Below, in pieces: positions 46,256 through 55,414 of a DNA stretch of 64,000 nucleotides. The translations under genes and the position numbers were made by a program. The stretch is from Arthrobacter sp. 131MFCol6.1. GTDB taxonomy: Bacteria > Actinomycetota > Actinomycetes > Actinomycetales > Micrococcaceae. Positions within the stretch are counted from its first letter, which is position 1. Every line of letters begins with the position of its first letter. Below the pieces are notes generated by a model that made no database searches, was not told the DNA's origin, and was given only the letters and a program-made list of their open reading frames with translations. The stretch spans positions 124,001-188,000 of the forward strand of contig NZ_KB895542.1 of the NCBI RefSeq assembly GCF_000374925.1, given 5' to 3'.

Positions 46256-47173
46256 TTAACGGGGACGAAAGGCGGACCGGACTCTTTGGGCCGCGCCACG
46301 GAAGTCATCCGCAAGATCGTCGGCGTTGAACTTGAAATACCGCCAGCCGGCCGTGTTGAACGATTCGTCGCGCCTGTTGTCCAGGGACTGCTGTTCGCGT
46401 GTCAGGTGGTGCCCGCCGTCGTACTGGATGGCCACCCGCTGCCGGCGGTAGCCGAGGTCAGCGGCGGGGGAGTAGGGGTCTTCCGGCACAATCCGGAGCT
46501 GCAACTCCGGCTCGGGCAAGCCGGCCGCGATCAGCGCCAGGCGCAGGAACGTCTCGGGGGCCGAGTCGGCACCGGGCCGGATGAGCGCCGTCGCCGCTCG
46601 TGCTTTCACGATCCCCTTGAGCTTTGGGTGCCGCGCCAGCATCGCCGTCAGCTGGGGAAGGGTGGCCCACGGCTCGGTGCGGCCCTCCAGTTCAGGGCGT
46701 GGCCGGCGCACGAGTTGGTCGCCCACTGCCACGAGATCATCCAGCGGCACGATGCGGGCAAGGTCCAGCCAGGTCCGGGCGGGTGTTGATATCCGGATGC
46801 CGTCCAGGACCATGAGCTCGTCGTCGAACGCAAGGACCGTGTGCCCGACCACGCCCTCACGCCGGACCGGCGGCAGGGCCCTGCGCTTGCTGAGATGCAG
46901 TTCGCGGCAGCCGCGGTACCAGGGCGGGAGCCACAGTCCCAGCAGGACGGCGGCCGTGAGGTGCGAAATCCACGCGCCCGGCGTCGCGGATGACAGGGCA
47001 CGGGCCAGGCTTCGGAATTCAAATTCCCAGCCCGCCGGCACATGGATCAGCCGGCCCGCCGAGGTCAGGTCGGAGGAACGGAGCCGGGCACTGCCCAGGC
47101 TCGCGGCCCGCGCCTCATAGACCGTGAACGGGGCCGTGGAAAGGTGGGCCGGCAGGGGTGCTGGTGGGTGCAT
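46256..47173 (-). CDS. DUF559/Vsr-type endonuclease-domain protein with winged-helix N-terminus
   Basis: A protein of about 305 aa. The N-terminal half resembles AbiEi-like transcription-regulator/antitoxin modules common in actinobacteria (TPARTWLDLARIV). The C-terminal 110 residues form a small PD-(D/E)XK-like nuclease domain: PETFLRLALIAAGLPEPELQ, PAADLGYRRQRVAIQYDGGHH, RDESFNTAGWRYFKFNADDL. The Asp of ADLGY and the Gln/Tyr-Asp pair fit the DUF559 active site. The ATG at 47173 is 7 nt after an AAGAAT box; the ATG at 47182 is an alternative. It is flanked on both sides by related palindromes. Biological role unknown; such genes are often multi-copy in Arthrobacter. Confidence 0.75.
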   Translation of the reverse strand: MHPPAPLPAHLSTAPFTVYEARAASLGSARLRSSDLTSAGRLIHVPAGWEFEFRSLARALSSATPGAWISHLTAAVLLGLWLPPWYRGCRELHLSKRRALPPVRREGVVGHTVLAFDDELMVLDGIRISTPARTWLDLARIVPLDDLVAVGDQLVRRPRPELEGRTEPWATLPQLTAMLARHPKLKGIVKARAATALIRPGADSAPETFLRLALIAAGLPEPELQLRIVPEDPYSPAADLGYRRQRVAIQYDGGHHLTREQQSLDNRRDESFNTAGWRYFKFNADDLADDFRGAAQRVRSAFRPR

Positions 47174-47180
47174 GCGGACC

Positions 47181-47186
47181 ATTCTT
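47181..47186 (-). promoter_or_regulatory. Possible leaderless -10 box for the DUF559 gene
   Basis: Minus-strand AAGAAT (47186 to 47181), then 7 nt, then the ATG at 47173. It matches A2 and T6 of TANNNT but not T1. Confidence 0.35.
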
Positions 47187-47223
47187 GTCCGAACCCCGGG
47201 TCGCCGCTCCGGTTATCCACAGG

Positions 47224-47295
47224 CCCCCGTTGCGCTATCACTTGGAGCGGTCAAACCGCCGGAATGGCAGCCCAAAGTGATAGCGCAACAAGGGG
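47224..47295. repeat. Second copy of the intergenic palindrome, before fhs end
   Basis: Arms TTGCGCTATCACTT and AAGTGATAGCGCAA are perfectly complementary and flanked by C5 / G5. Compared with the copy at 46.2 kb, one position has changed from C to G on one arm and G to C on the other, keeping the pairing. It lies between the start of the DUF559 gene and the end of fhs. Confidence 0.8.
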
Positions 47296-47307
47296 GTGGG
47301 AGGGGCT

Positions 47308-49020
47308 TTAGAAGAGGCCGACGGGGTTGCCGGCGTCGTCGACGTCCATCCGCATCGCCGCGGGCACCTTGGGCAGGCCCGGCATGGTCATCACGGCGCC
47401 GGTGAGGGCCACGATGAAGCCAGCGCCGGTCTTGGGGATGAGGTCCCGGACGTGGATGGTGAAGCCCTTGGGCGCGCCGAGCCGGGTGGCGTCGTCGGTG
47501 AAGGAGTACTGGGTCTTCGCCATGCACACCGGCATCCCGGACCAGCCGTTCTTCTCGATCTCGACCAGCCGTTTGAGCGCCGGCACCGAGAAGTCCACGC
47601 CGTCGGCACCGTAGACCTCCTGCACGATGGTCCGGATCTTGTCCTCCACGGACATCTCCAGCGGGTACAGGTGCCGGAAGCCGTGCGGGGCATCGATCGC
47701 GGCGGCCACCTTCGCCGCGAGCTCGTCGCCGCCGTCGCCGCCACCGCCGCGGCCCCAGACATCGGCCACCGCGGCCTGGACCCCCTCCGCGGCGCACCAC
47801 TGAAGCAGCCAGTCCAGCTCCTCGGTGGTGTCCGTGGAGAATTTGTTGACCGCCACGACCGGGATGATCCCGAACTTCTCGACGTTGCGGATGTGGCGCC
47901 GCAGATTGGCGACGCCGGCGGCCAGCGCCTCCACGTTGGGCTCCTTGAGCATGTCTTTCGGCACGCCGCCGTGCATCTTCAGCGCCCGAACGGTGGCCAC
48001 GAGGACGACGGCGGACGGGGCGACGTCGGCCATGCGCGCCTTGATGTCCATGTACTTTTCGGCCCCGAGGTCCGCGCCGAACCCCGCCTCGGTGACGACG
48101 ATGTCCGCAAGGCTGCGGGCCGTTTGCGTGGCGATGAGGGAGTTGCAGCCGTGGGCGATGTTGGCGAAGGGCCCGCCGTGCACCAGCGCCGGGGTGCCGG
48201 CGATGGTCTGCACGAGGTTGGGCTTGATCGCGTCCTTGAGCAGCATGGTCAGGGCGCCCTGGACGCCGAGCTCGGCCACGGTGACGGGCCGGCGGTCGTA
48301 GGTGTAGCCGAACGTGATCCGGCCCAGCCGGTCGCGCAAATCGTTCAGGTCCGTGGCGAGGCAGAACACGGCCATGATCTCCGAGGCCACGGTGATGTCG
48401 AAGCCATCCTGCCGCGGCGTGCCCTGGGCCGGCCCGCCGAGGCCGATCACGACCTCCCGGAGGGACCGGTCGTTCATGTCCAGGACGCGTTTGAACGTCA
48501 TCCGGCGCGGATCGATGTTCAGCTCGTTGCCCTGGAAGATGTGGTTGTCCACGAGGGCCATGAGGGCATTGTTCGCCGAGGTGATGGCGTGGAAATCGCC
48601 GGTGAAGTGCAGGTTGATCTGGTCCATCGGCAGCACCTGGGAGTAGCCGCCGCCGGTCGCGCCGCCCTTCATCCCCAGGATGGGGCCGAGCGAGGGTTCG
48701 CGCAGCGCGATCATCACGCTGTGACCGGCCCGGGCCAGGGAATCCGCGAGCCCAACAGTCGTGGTGGACTTGCCTTCGCCGGCGGGGGTGGGCGACATCG
48801 CGGAGACCAGCACCACCTTGCCGGGCGCGCGCGCGGGGGCGCCCGCCGGAACGGTCAGCTTCGCCGGATCGATCTTGGCCTTGTAGGGTCCGTAGAGTTC
48901 CAGCGCGTCCGGGTTGATGCCGGCGGCCGCCGCAATCTCCCCGATCGGCTTCATGACTGCCCGCTGGGCAATTTCCAGGTCGCTGGGGACGGTGTTCCCG
49001 GCAGTGGTGGTCTCAGACAT
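47308..49020 (-). CDS. fhs: Formate-tetrahydrofolate ligase
   Basis: Makes 10-formyl-tetrahydrofolate from formate, ATP and tetrahydrofolate for one-carbon metabolism. The 570-aa product has [20 protein letters not shown] (P-loop), [29 protein letters not shown] sequence (here [14 protein letters not shown]) and [13 protein letters not shown], ending [20 protein letters not shown]. The ATG at 49020 has AAGGA 7 nt upstream; the open frame continues upstream without family similarity. It lies 80 nt downstream of mshA on the same strand. Confidence 0.96.
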   Translation of the reverse strand: MSETTTAGNTVPSDLEIAQRAVMKPIGEIAAAAGINPDALELYGPYKAKIDPAKLTVPAGAPARAPGKVVLVSAMSPTPAGEGKSTTTVGLADSLARAGHSVMIALREPSLGPILGMKGGATGGGYSQVLPMDQINLHFTGDFHAITSANNALMALVDNHIFQGNELNIDPRRMTFKRVLDMNDRSLREVVIGLGGPAQGTPRQDGFDITVASEIMAVFCLATDLNDLRDRLGRITFGYTYDRRPVTVAELGVQGALTMLLKDAIKPNLVQTIAGTPALVHGGPFANIAHGCNSLIATQTARSLADIVVTEAGFGADLGAEKYMDIKARMADVAPSAVVLVATVRALKMHGGVPKDMLKEPNVEALAAGVANLRRHIRNVEKFGIIPVVAVNKFSTDTTEELDWLLQWCAAEGVQAAVADVWGRGGGGDGGDELAAKVAAAIDAPHGFRHLYPLEMSVEDKIRTIVQEVYGADGVDFSVPALKRLVEIEKNGWSGMPVCMAKTQYSFTDDATRLGAPKGFTIHVRDLIPKTGAGFIVALTGAVMTMPGLPKVPAAMRMDVDDAGNPVGLF

Positions 49021-49100
49021 CGTTGTCCTTCGGCTCGTGGCGTCGGCGGGTTTGTCCCGGTCCGGTGTTGCCGGGCGGGGTTGGAGGGGGTGGATCCGGT

Positions 49101-50366
49101 TCAGGGTGTGTGGCCCACCGGGATGGTCAGGCTTCCAAAATACTGGCTCACGGCGGTGTGGTAGCTCTCCAGCGTAATCGCGGCGGTGCGCTGCCAGCCG
49201 AAATCCTGGGCATGGATCGCGGCGGCGCGCCCCATGTCGGTGCGCGTTTGGGCATCGTCGAAGAGCGACTCGAGGGCGTCCGCCCAGTCGCTGGCCTTGT
49301 GGCCCTCGATCAGCATCCCGGTCCGCCCGTCCTGGACGGCGCGGGAGAGGCCGCCGACTTTCGTGGCGAGGACCGGCGTCCCGCAGGCCTGCGCCTCCAG
49401 CGCCACAAGGCCAAAGGACTCGCTGTAGGAGGGCATCACCACGACGTCGGCGGACCGGTACCAGCCGGCCAGTTCCGGGGCGTTCACCGGCGGGTGGTGG
49501 GTGGCGACGTCGTCCATTCCGGCGGCGCTGATCAGCGTCTTGAGGTTGAAGTCCTTGGCGCCGCTGACGGCCCCCAGAATGGTCAGCTGCAGGTCGATGT
49601 CCGGGCGCCGGGAGCGCAGGAGCGCGGCCGCCTTGATCAGGATCTGCGGGCCCTTGAGCCGCTGGATCCGGCCCGCGAACAGCAGATGGAACTTGCCCGG
49701 GGCGATGCCGTGCTGGGCCCTGGCCCGGTTCCGGAAGGCCGGGGTGAAGACGGCCAGGTCCACGCCGGGCGGCGCGACGTCGATGCGGTCGATGTCGGCG
49801 TTGTAATGCGAGACCAGCTCGGCCGCTTCGGTGCCGGTGTTGGCGATCAGCCGGGTGGCGCCGTCGACAATCCGGTGCTCGCCGTCCTCGCGACGCCGCG
49901 GCTCGGGCTGTTCGCCGGACTCGAGCAGCTGGTTCTTGACCTTCGCCATCGTGTGCATGGTGTGGACGAGGGGCAGCCCCCACAGCTCCGCGAGCTCCAG
50001 CCCGGCCACCCCGGAAACCCAGTAGTGGGAATGGACGACGTCATAGCGGCCGTGCGGCTGGAGCTGGCGGATCCGGTTGATCTCGGCGACCATGCTGTGC
50101 AGCAGCCCCGGGAGCTCCTCCTTGGGCAGCTTCCGCGGCGGCCCGGCGAGGACGTTGTGCACGCACACGCCAGGGGACGGGTGTTCGACGGCGGGCTGAG
50201 TGGCCGAGGTGGACCGGGTGAAGATCTCCACTTCCACCCCGGTCTCGGCGAGGGCTGCGGCCAGCGCCCGGACGTATACGTTCATGCCGCCGGCGTCACC
50301 GGAGCCGGGCTGCTCCATGGGCGAGGTGTGAAGGGAAAGGAAGGCGACGCGGCGGATCAGCGACAC
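49101..50366 (-). CDS. mshA: D-inositol-3-phosphate glycosyltransferase MshA
   Basis: Transfers GlcNAc from UDP-GlcNAc to 1L-myo-inositol-1-phosphate, the first step of mycothiol synthesis. The 421-aa GT4-type enzyme has the diagnostic [20 protein letters not shown] near the N-terminus, then [20 protein letters not shown], and the nucleotide-sugar site [20 protein letters not shown]. The GTG at 50366 is chosen from the purine-rich site AGGAAAGGGG upstream and from the family N-terminus. Divergent from a GNAT gene. Both of its substrates depend on genes in this window (ino1, glmS, glmM). Confidence 0.94.
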   Translation of the reverse strand: MSLIRRVAFLSLHTSPMEQPGSGDAGGMNVYVRALAAALAETGVEVEIFTRSTSATQPAVEHPSPGVCVHNVLAGPPRKLPKEELPGLLHSMVAEINRIRQLQPHGRYDVVHSHYWVSGVAGLELAELWGLPLVHTMHTMAKVKNQLLESGEQPEPRRREDGEHRIVDGATRLIANTGTEAAELVSHYNADIDRIDVAPPGVDLAVFTPAFRNRARAQHGIAPGKFHLLFAGRIQRLKGPQILIKAAALLRSRRPDIDLQLTILGAVSGAKDFNLKTLISAAGMDDVATHHPPVNAPELAGWYRSADVVVMPSYSESFGLVALEAQACGTPVLATKVGGLSRAVQDGRTGMLIEGHKASDWADALESLFDDAQTRTDMGRAAAIHAQDFGWQRTAAITLESYHTAVSQYFGSLTIPVGHTP

Positions 50367-50480
50367 GGTTCCCCTTTCCTCTGCCCATTTCTCTCTGCCA
50401 AATGCATGTCGATAAAACATTACTCCTGAAGTGCCGGCCGGTTCACGGGTCCGTTCGGTTCGCAGACCGGGGCGTGCTGC

Positions 50481-50486
50481 TAACGT
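50481..50486 (+). promoter_or_regulatory. Leaderless -10 box of the GNAT gene
   Basis: TAACGT lies exactly 7 nt before the GTG at 50494, with no ribosome site in between. This decides the start over an in-frame ATG at 50431. Confidence 0.6.
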
Positions 50487-50493
50487 GGCCGCT

Positions 50494-51021
50494 GTGAACA
50501 CAACGACAGGACCGGAGCCCGCAGCCGGCTGGACCATCCGCGAGGCCCGCCCGGAGGACTGGCCGGGCATCTGGACGATCCTGGAACCTGTCATCCGTTC
50601 GGGGGAGACCTTCACCTGGGACCGGGACACAGGAGAGGCGGAGGCCCGCGGGCGCTGGTTCAAGCGGGCGCCGGGCCAGACGTTCGTCGCGGTTGCCTCC
50701 GACACGGGTGCGGTTCTTGGCACCGGCGAACTGCACCCCAACCAAGGCGGCGGCGGCAGCCACGTCGCCAACGCGGGCTACATGGTTCACCCGGCGCAGG
50801 CCGGCCGCGGACTGGCCCGGGCCCTGTGCGCCTATTCGCTCGACGCCGCCCGCGACGCCGGCTTCCGCGCCATGCAGTTCAACGCCGTCGTGGAAAGCAA
50901 CGTCCGGGCCGTGGCCGCGTGGAAATCCATGGGCTTTGAGGTGCTCGCGACCATTCCCGAGGCGTTCAACCACCCTGAACTGGGCTACGTGGGCCTGCAC
51001 GTGATGTACCGAAAGCTGTAG
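50494..51021 (+). CDS. GNAT family N-acetyltransferase
   Basis: A 175-aa acetyltransferase of the phosphinothricin/L-amino-acid type. Seen: WTIREARPEDWPGIWTI, the acetyl-CoA loop VHPAQAGRGLARALCAY (Q/R-x-x-G-x-G/A pattern) and ESNVRAVAAWKSMGFEVL. The GTG at 50494 gives MNTTTGPEPAAGW. It is divergent from mshA. Substrate not predictable. Confidence 0.85.
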   Translation: MNTTTGPEPAAGWTIREARPEDWPGIWTILEPVIRSGETFTWDRDTGEAEARGRWFKRAPGQTFVAVASDTGAVLGTGELHPNQGGGGSHVANAGYMVHPAQAGRGLARALCAYSLDAARDAGFRAMQFNAVVESNVRAVAAWKSMGFEVLATIPEAFNHPELGYVGLHVMYRKL

Positions 51022-51082
51022 GGCTGCCGGCCCCGGTGCCGCGGGACGCTAGTGTCGGCAGGCCGCTGCTGCCGGCGGGCCG

Positions 51083-52528
51083 TTATGGGCCGCCGTGCCA
51101 GAGACGGCCCAGCTCCGGGAACGCCGCTTCATAGCTGGCCAACAGTTTGCCGGCGAGGACATCCGAATCCACGAGCGGATGCCTGGCGAACGCGGCGAGG
51201 GCCGCCTCCCGCCGGCCGGTCGTCGCCGCCTCCACCACGAGCCGTTCGACGTCCTTGACGCGCCGCAGCAGCTCCAGTTGCGCCGGTCCCGGACGGTCCT
51301 GCGGGACCGGCTCGGCGCCGTCGGGCGTCACCCGGCACGGAACTTCGACGACGGCGTCGGCCGGCAGCCCCGGGACAGCCGGTACCGCCTGCTCCGCCTG
51401 CGCTCCGGACCCGGCGGTGGACCCGGCGCCGGCCGCTTCCGGGCCCGCGGACCCGGCGGTGGTGACGGTGTTGCGCGTATTCAGGATCAGGTCCGCCGCG
51501 CCGCCGCCGGAGAGGGCGCGCATGGCCGCCAGCGCCACCCGCTCGTAGCCGCCGCCGGCGAGGTCGGTCTCGTCGCGGCGTTCGCCCGAGACGCGGGCCT
51601 CCGCGAGGTATCCCTCCTCGCGGGACCGGCGGGCGGCCTCCCACAGCGCAAAGGCCTCCGGCCCGGCGGCAGCCAGCAGGGGATACAGTTCGGCCTGCTG
51701 CCGGGCGATGGATTCCCCCCGGGTCTGCCCTGCGGCGCGCATGCCGGCCACCGCCCGAACGGTGTCGTAGTAGTAGAACAGATATTCATTCGGCAGGCAG
51801 CCAAGGCCGGCCAGCAACCCGGGCGGGAACAGTCGGCCTTCCTCGAATTCCGACAGCGCCGCAGGGTTCGCGAGCAGTGCCGGGAGGGCGTCCCGGCCCC
51901 CGGCCCCCAGCCGGTACAGCCAGCCGAGGTGGTTCAGGCCGTAGTAGCCCACGCCGTCGAGCGTGCCCTCCGGCAACGCGACGCCGGCGGCCCGCGCCGC
52001 GCGGTGCACCAGACCGCTGGCGGAGTCGCAAATCCCGATCACCCTGGGACCGAGCACCGGGAGCAGGGCCTCCGTGACCATGCCGGCGGGGTTGGTGAAG
52101 TTCAGCAGCCACGCCCCGGGGCAGCGGCTCCGCATTTGCTCCGCGAGCCGCAGCATCGGCGGAATGGAGCGCAGCGCGTAGGAGATCCCGCCGGCGCCGG
52201 TGGTTTCCTGGCCCAGGAGGCCGAGGTCCAGGGCGATCCGTTCGTCGGCGGTCCGCCCGGCGGTGCCGCCGGGCCGGATGGCCGCGAAGACCATGTCGGC
52301 GCCGTCGAGGGCCTCGGGGAGCGAGGACACGGCGCGGATCTGCGGGCCGGAACCCGGCGGGCCCTGCCGGGCGAGGGAGGCCAGGACCGCCTCGATGGCC
52401 GCCAGCCTGGCGGGGTCGACGTCGTAGAGCACCAGCTCCCGCACCAGCCCCGCGAAAGGCCCGGCAGAGAGCGCCCGGTAGACCAGGGGGACGCGGAAGC
52501 CGCCCCCGCCGGCGATCGTGAGCCGCAT
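51083..52528 (-). CDS. Glycoside hydrolase family 4 (6-phospho-beta-glucosidase type)
   Basis: A 481-aa GH4 enzyme, using NAD+ and a divalent metal and acting through a redox-elimination mechanism on (phospho)glycosides. Seen: the Rossmann glycine loop at the N-terminus (LTIAGGGGFRVPLVY), LLNFTNPAGMVTEAL, GICDSASG (metal-ligand Cys) and YGLNHLGWLY (metal-ligand His). An Ala/Gly/Ser-rich insertion of about 30 residues (around residues 365-395) is unusual. The ATG at 52528 has a TAGACT box 6 nt upstream on the minus strand. Divergent from a sugar kinase, which suggests one catabolic unit. Confidence 0.88.
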   Translation of the reverse strand: MRLTIAGGGGFRVPLVYRALSAGPFAGLVRELVLYDVDPARLAAIEAVLASLARQGPPGSGPQIRAVSSLPEALDGADMVFAAIRPGGTAGRTADERIALDLGLLGQETTGAGGISYALRSIPPMLRLAEQMRSRCPGAWLLNFTNPAGMVTEALLPVLGPRVIGICDSASGLVHRAARAAGVALPEGTLDGVGYYGLNHLGWLYRLGAGGRDALPALLANPAALSEFEEGRLFPPGLLAGLGCLPNEYLFYYYDTVRAVAGMRAAGQTRGESIARQQAELYPLLAAAGPEAFALWEAARRSREEGYLAEARVSGERRDETDLAGGGYERVALAAMRALSGGGAADLILNTRNTVTTAGSAGPEAAGAGSTAGSGAQAEQAVPAVPGLPADAVVEVPCRVTPDGAEPVPQDRPGPAQLELLRRVKDVERLVVEAATTGRREAALAAFARHPLVDSDVLAGKLLASYEAAFPELGRLWHGGP

Positions 52529-52534
52529 GCGGAC

Positions 52535-52540
52535 AGTCTA
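52535..52540 (-). promoter_or_regulatory. Leaderless -10 box of the GH4 gene
   Basis: Minus-strand TAGACT (52540 to 52535), 6 nt before the ATG at 52528. It shares a 104-nt divergent region with the PfkB promoter. Confidence 0.6.
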
Positions 52541-52619
52541 TTCCCCGCCGCATTTTCCGCCGGCCGGGGCGCCGGCCGTGGCGCCGCTTCCCCTGGTTTC
52601 CCTCGACGGCGGTACAGCG

Positions 52620-52625
52620 TAGTGT
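52620..52625 (+). promoter_or_regulatory. Leaderless -10 box of the PfkB kinase gene
   Basis: TAGTGT followed by 7 nt and the ATG at 52633. Confidence 0.55.
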
Positions 52626-52632
52626 GCCGTAT

Positions 52633-53724
52633 ATGGACGCGACCCCGGCGCGGCGATTTGATCCGCTCTCTGCCGTCCGCAGCCCGGCCGCGGACGGGTT
52701 CGACCTGCTCCTGACCGGGACGGTGTTCCAAGACATCATCTTCACCGGGCTGCCCCACGCGCCGCAGCCCGGCACGGAAATCTGGAGCGACGGGATGGGC
52801 AGCTGCCCCGGGGGCGTCGCCAACCAGGCCATTGCCGCCTCCCGGCTGGGACTGCGGACCGGTCTTGCCGCCGTGTTCGGCGATGACGGCTACGGTGACT
52901 ACAACTGGAAGATCCTCGCCGCCCAGGAACACGTGGACCTGTCCCTGTCCCGGCGTGTTCCGGGCTGGCATTCTCCGGTCACAGTGTCCTTGAGCGTGGA
53001 AAAGGACCGGTCCATGGTGACGCACGGGCACCCGGCGCCGGTGACCTCCACCGAGCTGGTCGGATGCCCGCCGCCGGCGCTCGCAGCCGTTGCGGAGCTG
53101 GGGGAGGAACTCGAACCGTGGGCTGTCGACGCGCACAAGAACGGCGTCCAACTGTTCGGCGACGTCGGCTGGGACCCCACCGGCGCATGGTCTTCGACCC
53201 GGCTGGAAAACCTGAAGTATTTCCACGCCTTTATGCCGAACCAGCACGAGGCCATGAACTTCACGGGCTGCGACGACCCTTGGTCCGCCCTGTACTCGCT
53301 CGCGGACCGGGTTCCGGTGGCGGTGGTCACCCTCGGCGCCCAGGGATCCATGGCCGTGGATTCGGAAACGGGGGAGGAGGAGTGGGTCCCGTCCCTGCCG
53401 GTCCGAGCCTACGACCCCACCGGCGCCGGTGACTGCTTCGGTGCGGCCTTCATTGTCGGCTCCCTGGCCGGCTGGCCGCTGGGAGACCGGCTCCGCTTCG
53501 CCAATCTGTGCGCCGCCCTGGCCGTCCAGGAGGTGGGCGGCTCGCTGGCCGCGCCCGGCTGGGGCGACATTGCCGACTGGTGGCAGCGGGCCAACGCCAG
53601 GAAGGAACGGCAAAGCAGCCAATGGCTTCGCCGCTACCGCTTCCTGGAGGAGATCGTGCGCGATGTCCCGCCCGAAGCCCAGCGGCGCGCGACGGCGACC
53701 ATCGCCCACCTGTCCGACGCTTAG
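52633..53724 (+). CDS. PfkB family carbohydrate kinase
   Basis: A 363-aa ribokinase-fold kinase. Signature 1 is near the N-terminus (SCPGGVANQAIAASRLGLRTG) and signature 2 with the catalytic Asp is DPTGAGDCFGAAFIVGSLAG (about residues 260-280). FHAFMPNQHEAMNFTG lies between. The substrate is unknown; the divergent GH4 gene suggests a sugar released from a glycoside. The ATG at 52633 with its -10 box is preferred to a GTG at 52624. A repeat array begins 37 nt after its stop. Confidence 0.85.
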   Translation: MDATPARRFDPLSAVRSPAADGFDLLLTGTVFQDIIFTGLPHAPQPGTEIWSDGMGSCPGGVANQAIAASRLGLRTGLAAVFGDDGYGDYNWKILAAQEHVDLSLSRRVPGWHSPVTVSLSVEKDRSMVTHGHPAPVTSTELVGCPPPALAAVAELGEELEPWAVDAHKNGVQLFGDVGWDPTGAWSSTRLENLKYFHAFMPNQHEAMNFTGCDDPWSALYSLADRVPVAVVTLGAQGSMAVDSETGEEEWVPSLPVRAYDPTGAGDCFGAAFIVGSLAGWPLGDRLRFANLCAALAVQEVGGSLAAPGWGDIADWWQRANARKERQSSQWLRRYRFLEEIVRDVPPEAQRRATATIAHLSDA

Positions 53725-53761
53725 CCGGCGGGGCGGCCGGGGCTTTCGTGGCCGGCACGAG

Positions 53762-54140
53762 TGGACATGTCCCGTGGTGGGTGCCGGCCGGGTTCGTGGC
53801 ACCAGTGGACATGTCCTCCGCTGGGGCCAGGGCTTGGACATGGACCCGTTCTGTGCGGCCTTGGGTGTGAAGATTGGGCATGTCCCACGGTGGGTGCCGG
53901 CCGGGTTCGTGGCACCAGTGGACATGTCCTCCGCTGGGGCCGGGGCTTGGACATGGACCCGTTCTGTGCGGCCTTGGGTGTGAAGATTGGGCATGTCCCT
54001 CGGTGGGTGCCGGCCGGGTTCGTGGCACCAGTGGACATGTCCTCCGCTGGGGCCGGGGCTTGGACATGGACCCGTTCTGCGCGGCTTTGAGCGTGAAGAT
54101 TGGGCATGCCCCGCGGGGAGGAATGGGCATGTCCCGCGGT
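53762..54140. repeat. Tandem 113-bp repeat array with GGRCATGTCC palindromes (array 1)
   Basis: The 469-nt gap 53725-54193 holds no credible gene. A 113-bp unit starts at 53763, 53876 and 53989, with a broken fourth at 54102. Each unit carries GGACATGTCC (53807, 53920, 54033), a variant GGACATGGAC and a unit-boundary copy. Boundary copies are GGACATGTCC at 53763, GGGCATGTCC at 53876 and 53989 and GGGCATGCCC at 54102; one further GGGCATGTCC lies at 54125. That is seven exact GGRCATGTCC sites. Both strands stay open in several frames only because the repeats lack stop codons; the 113-bp period would shift a reading frame at every unit. Confidence 0.9.
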
Positions 54141-54181
54141 GGGCGGCCCCGGCCGATTATTCGGCCCGCAGCGCCCGCGCC

Positions 54182-54187
54182 TAGAAT
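54182..54187 (+). promoter_or_regulatory. Leaderless -10 box of alr
   Basis: TAGAAT lies 6 nt before the GTG at 54194, the best match in the window to the TANNNT-N6/7-start pattern. There is no ribosome site. Confidence 0.65.
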
Positions 54188-54193
54188 CGTTAG

Positions 54194-55414
54194 GTGACTT
54201 ACCAAGCAGCAACAGGCGATCTCCTGCCCGGTTCGGCGGCAGTGCCGGCCCATGCTGAGGAGCGCTCAGCCGTAATCGACCTCGACGCCATCCGGCACAA
54301 CGTCCGCCGCATCGCAGCCGTGGCCTCACCCGCGCAGGTCATGGCCGTGGTCAAGGCCGACGCCTACGGGCACGGCGCCGTCCAGGTGGCCCGGGCCGCC
54401 CTCGGCGCGGGGGCCAGCTGGCTGGGCGTCGCCCACATCTCCGAGGCCCTCACCCTGCGCGCCGCCGGGATCGAGGCGCCGCTGCTGGCCTGGCTGCACA
54501 CCCCGGACAGCAACTTCGCCGCCGCGGTGGCCGCCGGCATCGACATCGGCTGCTCGGGCTGGGAACTGGACCGGATCGTGGCCGCGGCCCGCGAGCAGGA
54601 ACGGCCCGCCCGCGTGCACCTGAAGGTCGACACCGGGCTCGGCCGCAACGGCGCCACCCTCGACGCTTGGGACAGCCTGGTCGGCGAGGCCATGGAACAC
54701 CAGGACCAGGGCCTGCTCCGGGTCGTGGGGATCTTCTCCCACCTGGCCGTTGCCGACGAACCCGAACGGCCCGAAACCGACGAGCAGCTCGCCGCGTTCC
54801 GCCAGGTCCTCGCCGTCGCCCAGGACGCCGGCGTGGACCCCGAGGTCCGCCACCTCGCCAACACCCCGGCCACCCTTTCCCGGCCGGACACCCACTTTGA
54901 CCTGGTCCGTGTGGGGCTGGGCCTGTATGGGCTGTCCCCCTTTGAAGGGCAGAGCCCGGCCGAGCTCGGGCTGCGCCCGGCCATGACGGTCCGCACGGTG
55001 GTCTCGCACTGCAAGGACGTGCCCGCCGGGCAGGGCGTTTCCTACGGGCTGAACTACCGCACGGACGGTGTCAGCACCCTCGGGCTCATCCCGCTGGGCT
55101 ACGCCGACGGCGTCCCGCGCATCGCCACCGGTGGGCCCGTCCGGGTCGAGGGCACGAACTATCCGGTGGTGGGGCGCATCGCGATGGACCAGATGGTGAT
55201 CGACCTCGGACCCCGCCACGTGGCGGCCGGAGGCCCGAGCATCCTCGGCGCCGAGGCGGTGCTGTTCGGCGACGGCGCCGACGGCGGACCCACGGCAGAT
55301 GACTGGGCAAGGGCCGCCGGTACCAATAACTACGAGATCGTCACCAGGATCAGCCCGCGCGTGCCGCGCCGCTACCTGAACGAAGAGCCCTCCACCGGCG
55401 AAGAGCGGCCGTGA
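54194..55414 (+). CDS. alr: Alanine racemase
   Basis: A PLP enzyme that makes D-alanine for peptidoglycan. In the 406-aa product Lys54 in MAVVKADAYGHGA binds PLP and Tyr284 in GVSYGLNYRT is the second catalytic base. HLKVDTGLGRNG, RVGLGLYGLSP and GRIAMDQMVIDLG are further family motifs. The GTG start at 54194 has a -10 box 6 nt upstream. It ends in a GTGA overlap with tsaE, so cell-wall and t6A genes share one operon, as in many actinobacteria. Confidence 0.96.
   Translation: MTYQAATGDLLPGSAAVPAHAEERSAVIDLDAIRHNVRRIAAVASPAQVMAVVKADAYGHGAVQVARAALGAGASWLGVAHISEALTLRAAGIEAPLLAWLHTPDSNFAAAVAAGIDIGCSGWELDRIVAAAREQERPARVHLKVDTGLGRNGATLDAWDSLVGEAMEHQDQGLLRVVGIFSHLAVADEPERPETDEQLAAFRQVLAVAQDAGVDPEVRHLANTPATLSRPDTHFDLVRVGLGLYGLSPFEGQSPAELGLRPAMTVRTVVSHCKDVPAGQGVSYGLNYRTDGVSTLGLIPLGYADGVPRIATGGPVRVEGTNYPVVGRIAMDQMVIDLGPRHVAAGGPSILGAEAVLFGDGADGGPTADDWARAAGTNNYEIVTRISPRVPRRYLNEEPSTGEERP

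Noticed and set aside
53762..54140. CRISPR array
   Set aside because: The units are 113 bp, entirely repeated and without unique spacers, and no cas genes are nearby.
53721..54329. Open frames across array 1 running into alr or pfkB on the opposite strand
   Set aside because: The 113-bp period changes frame each unit, and the frames overlap well-supported genes.
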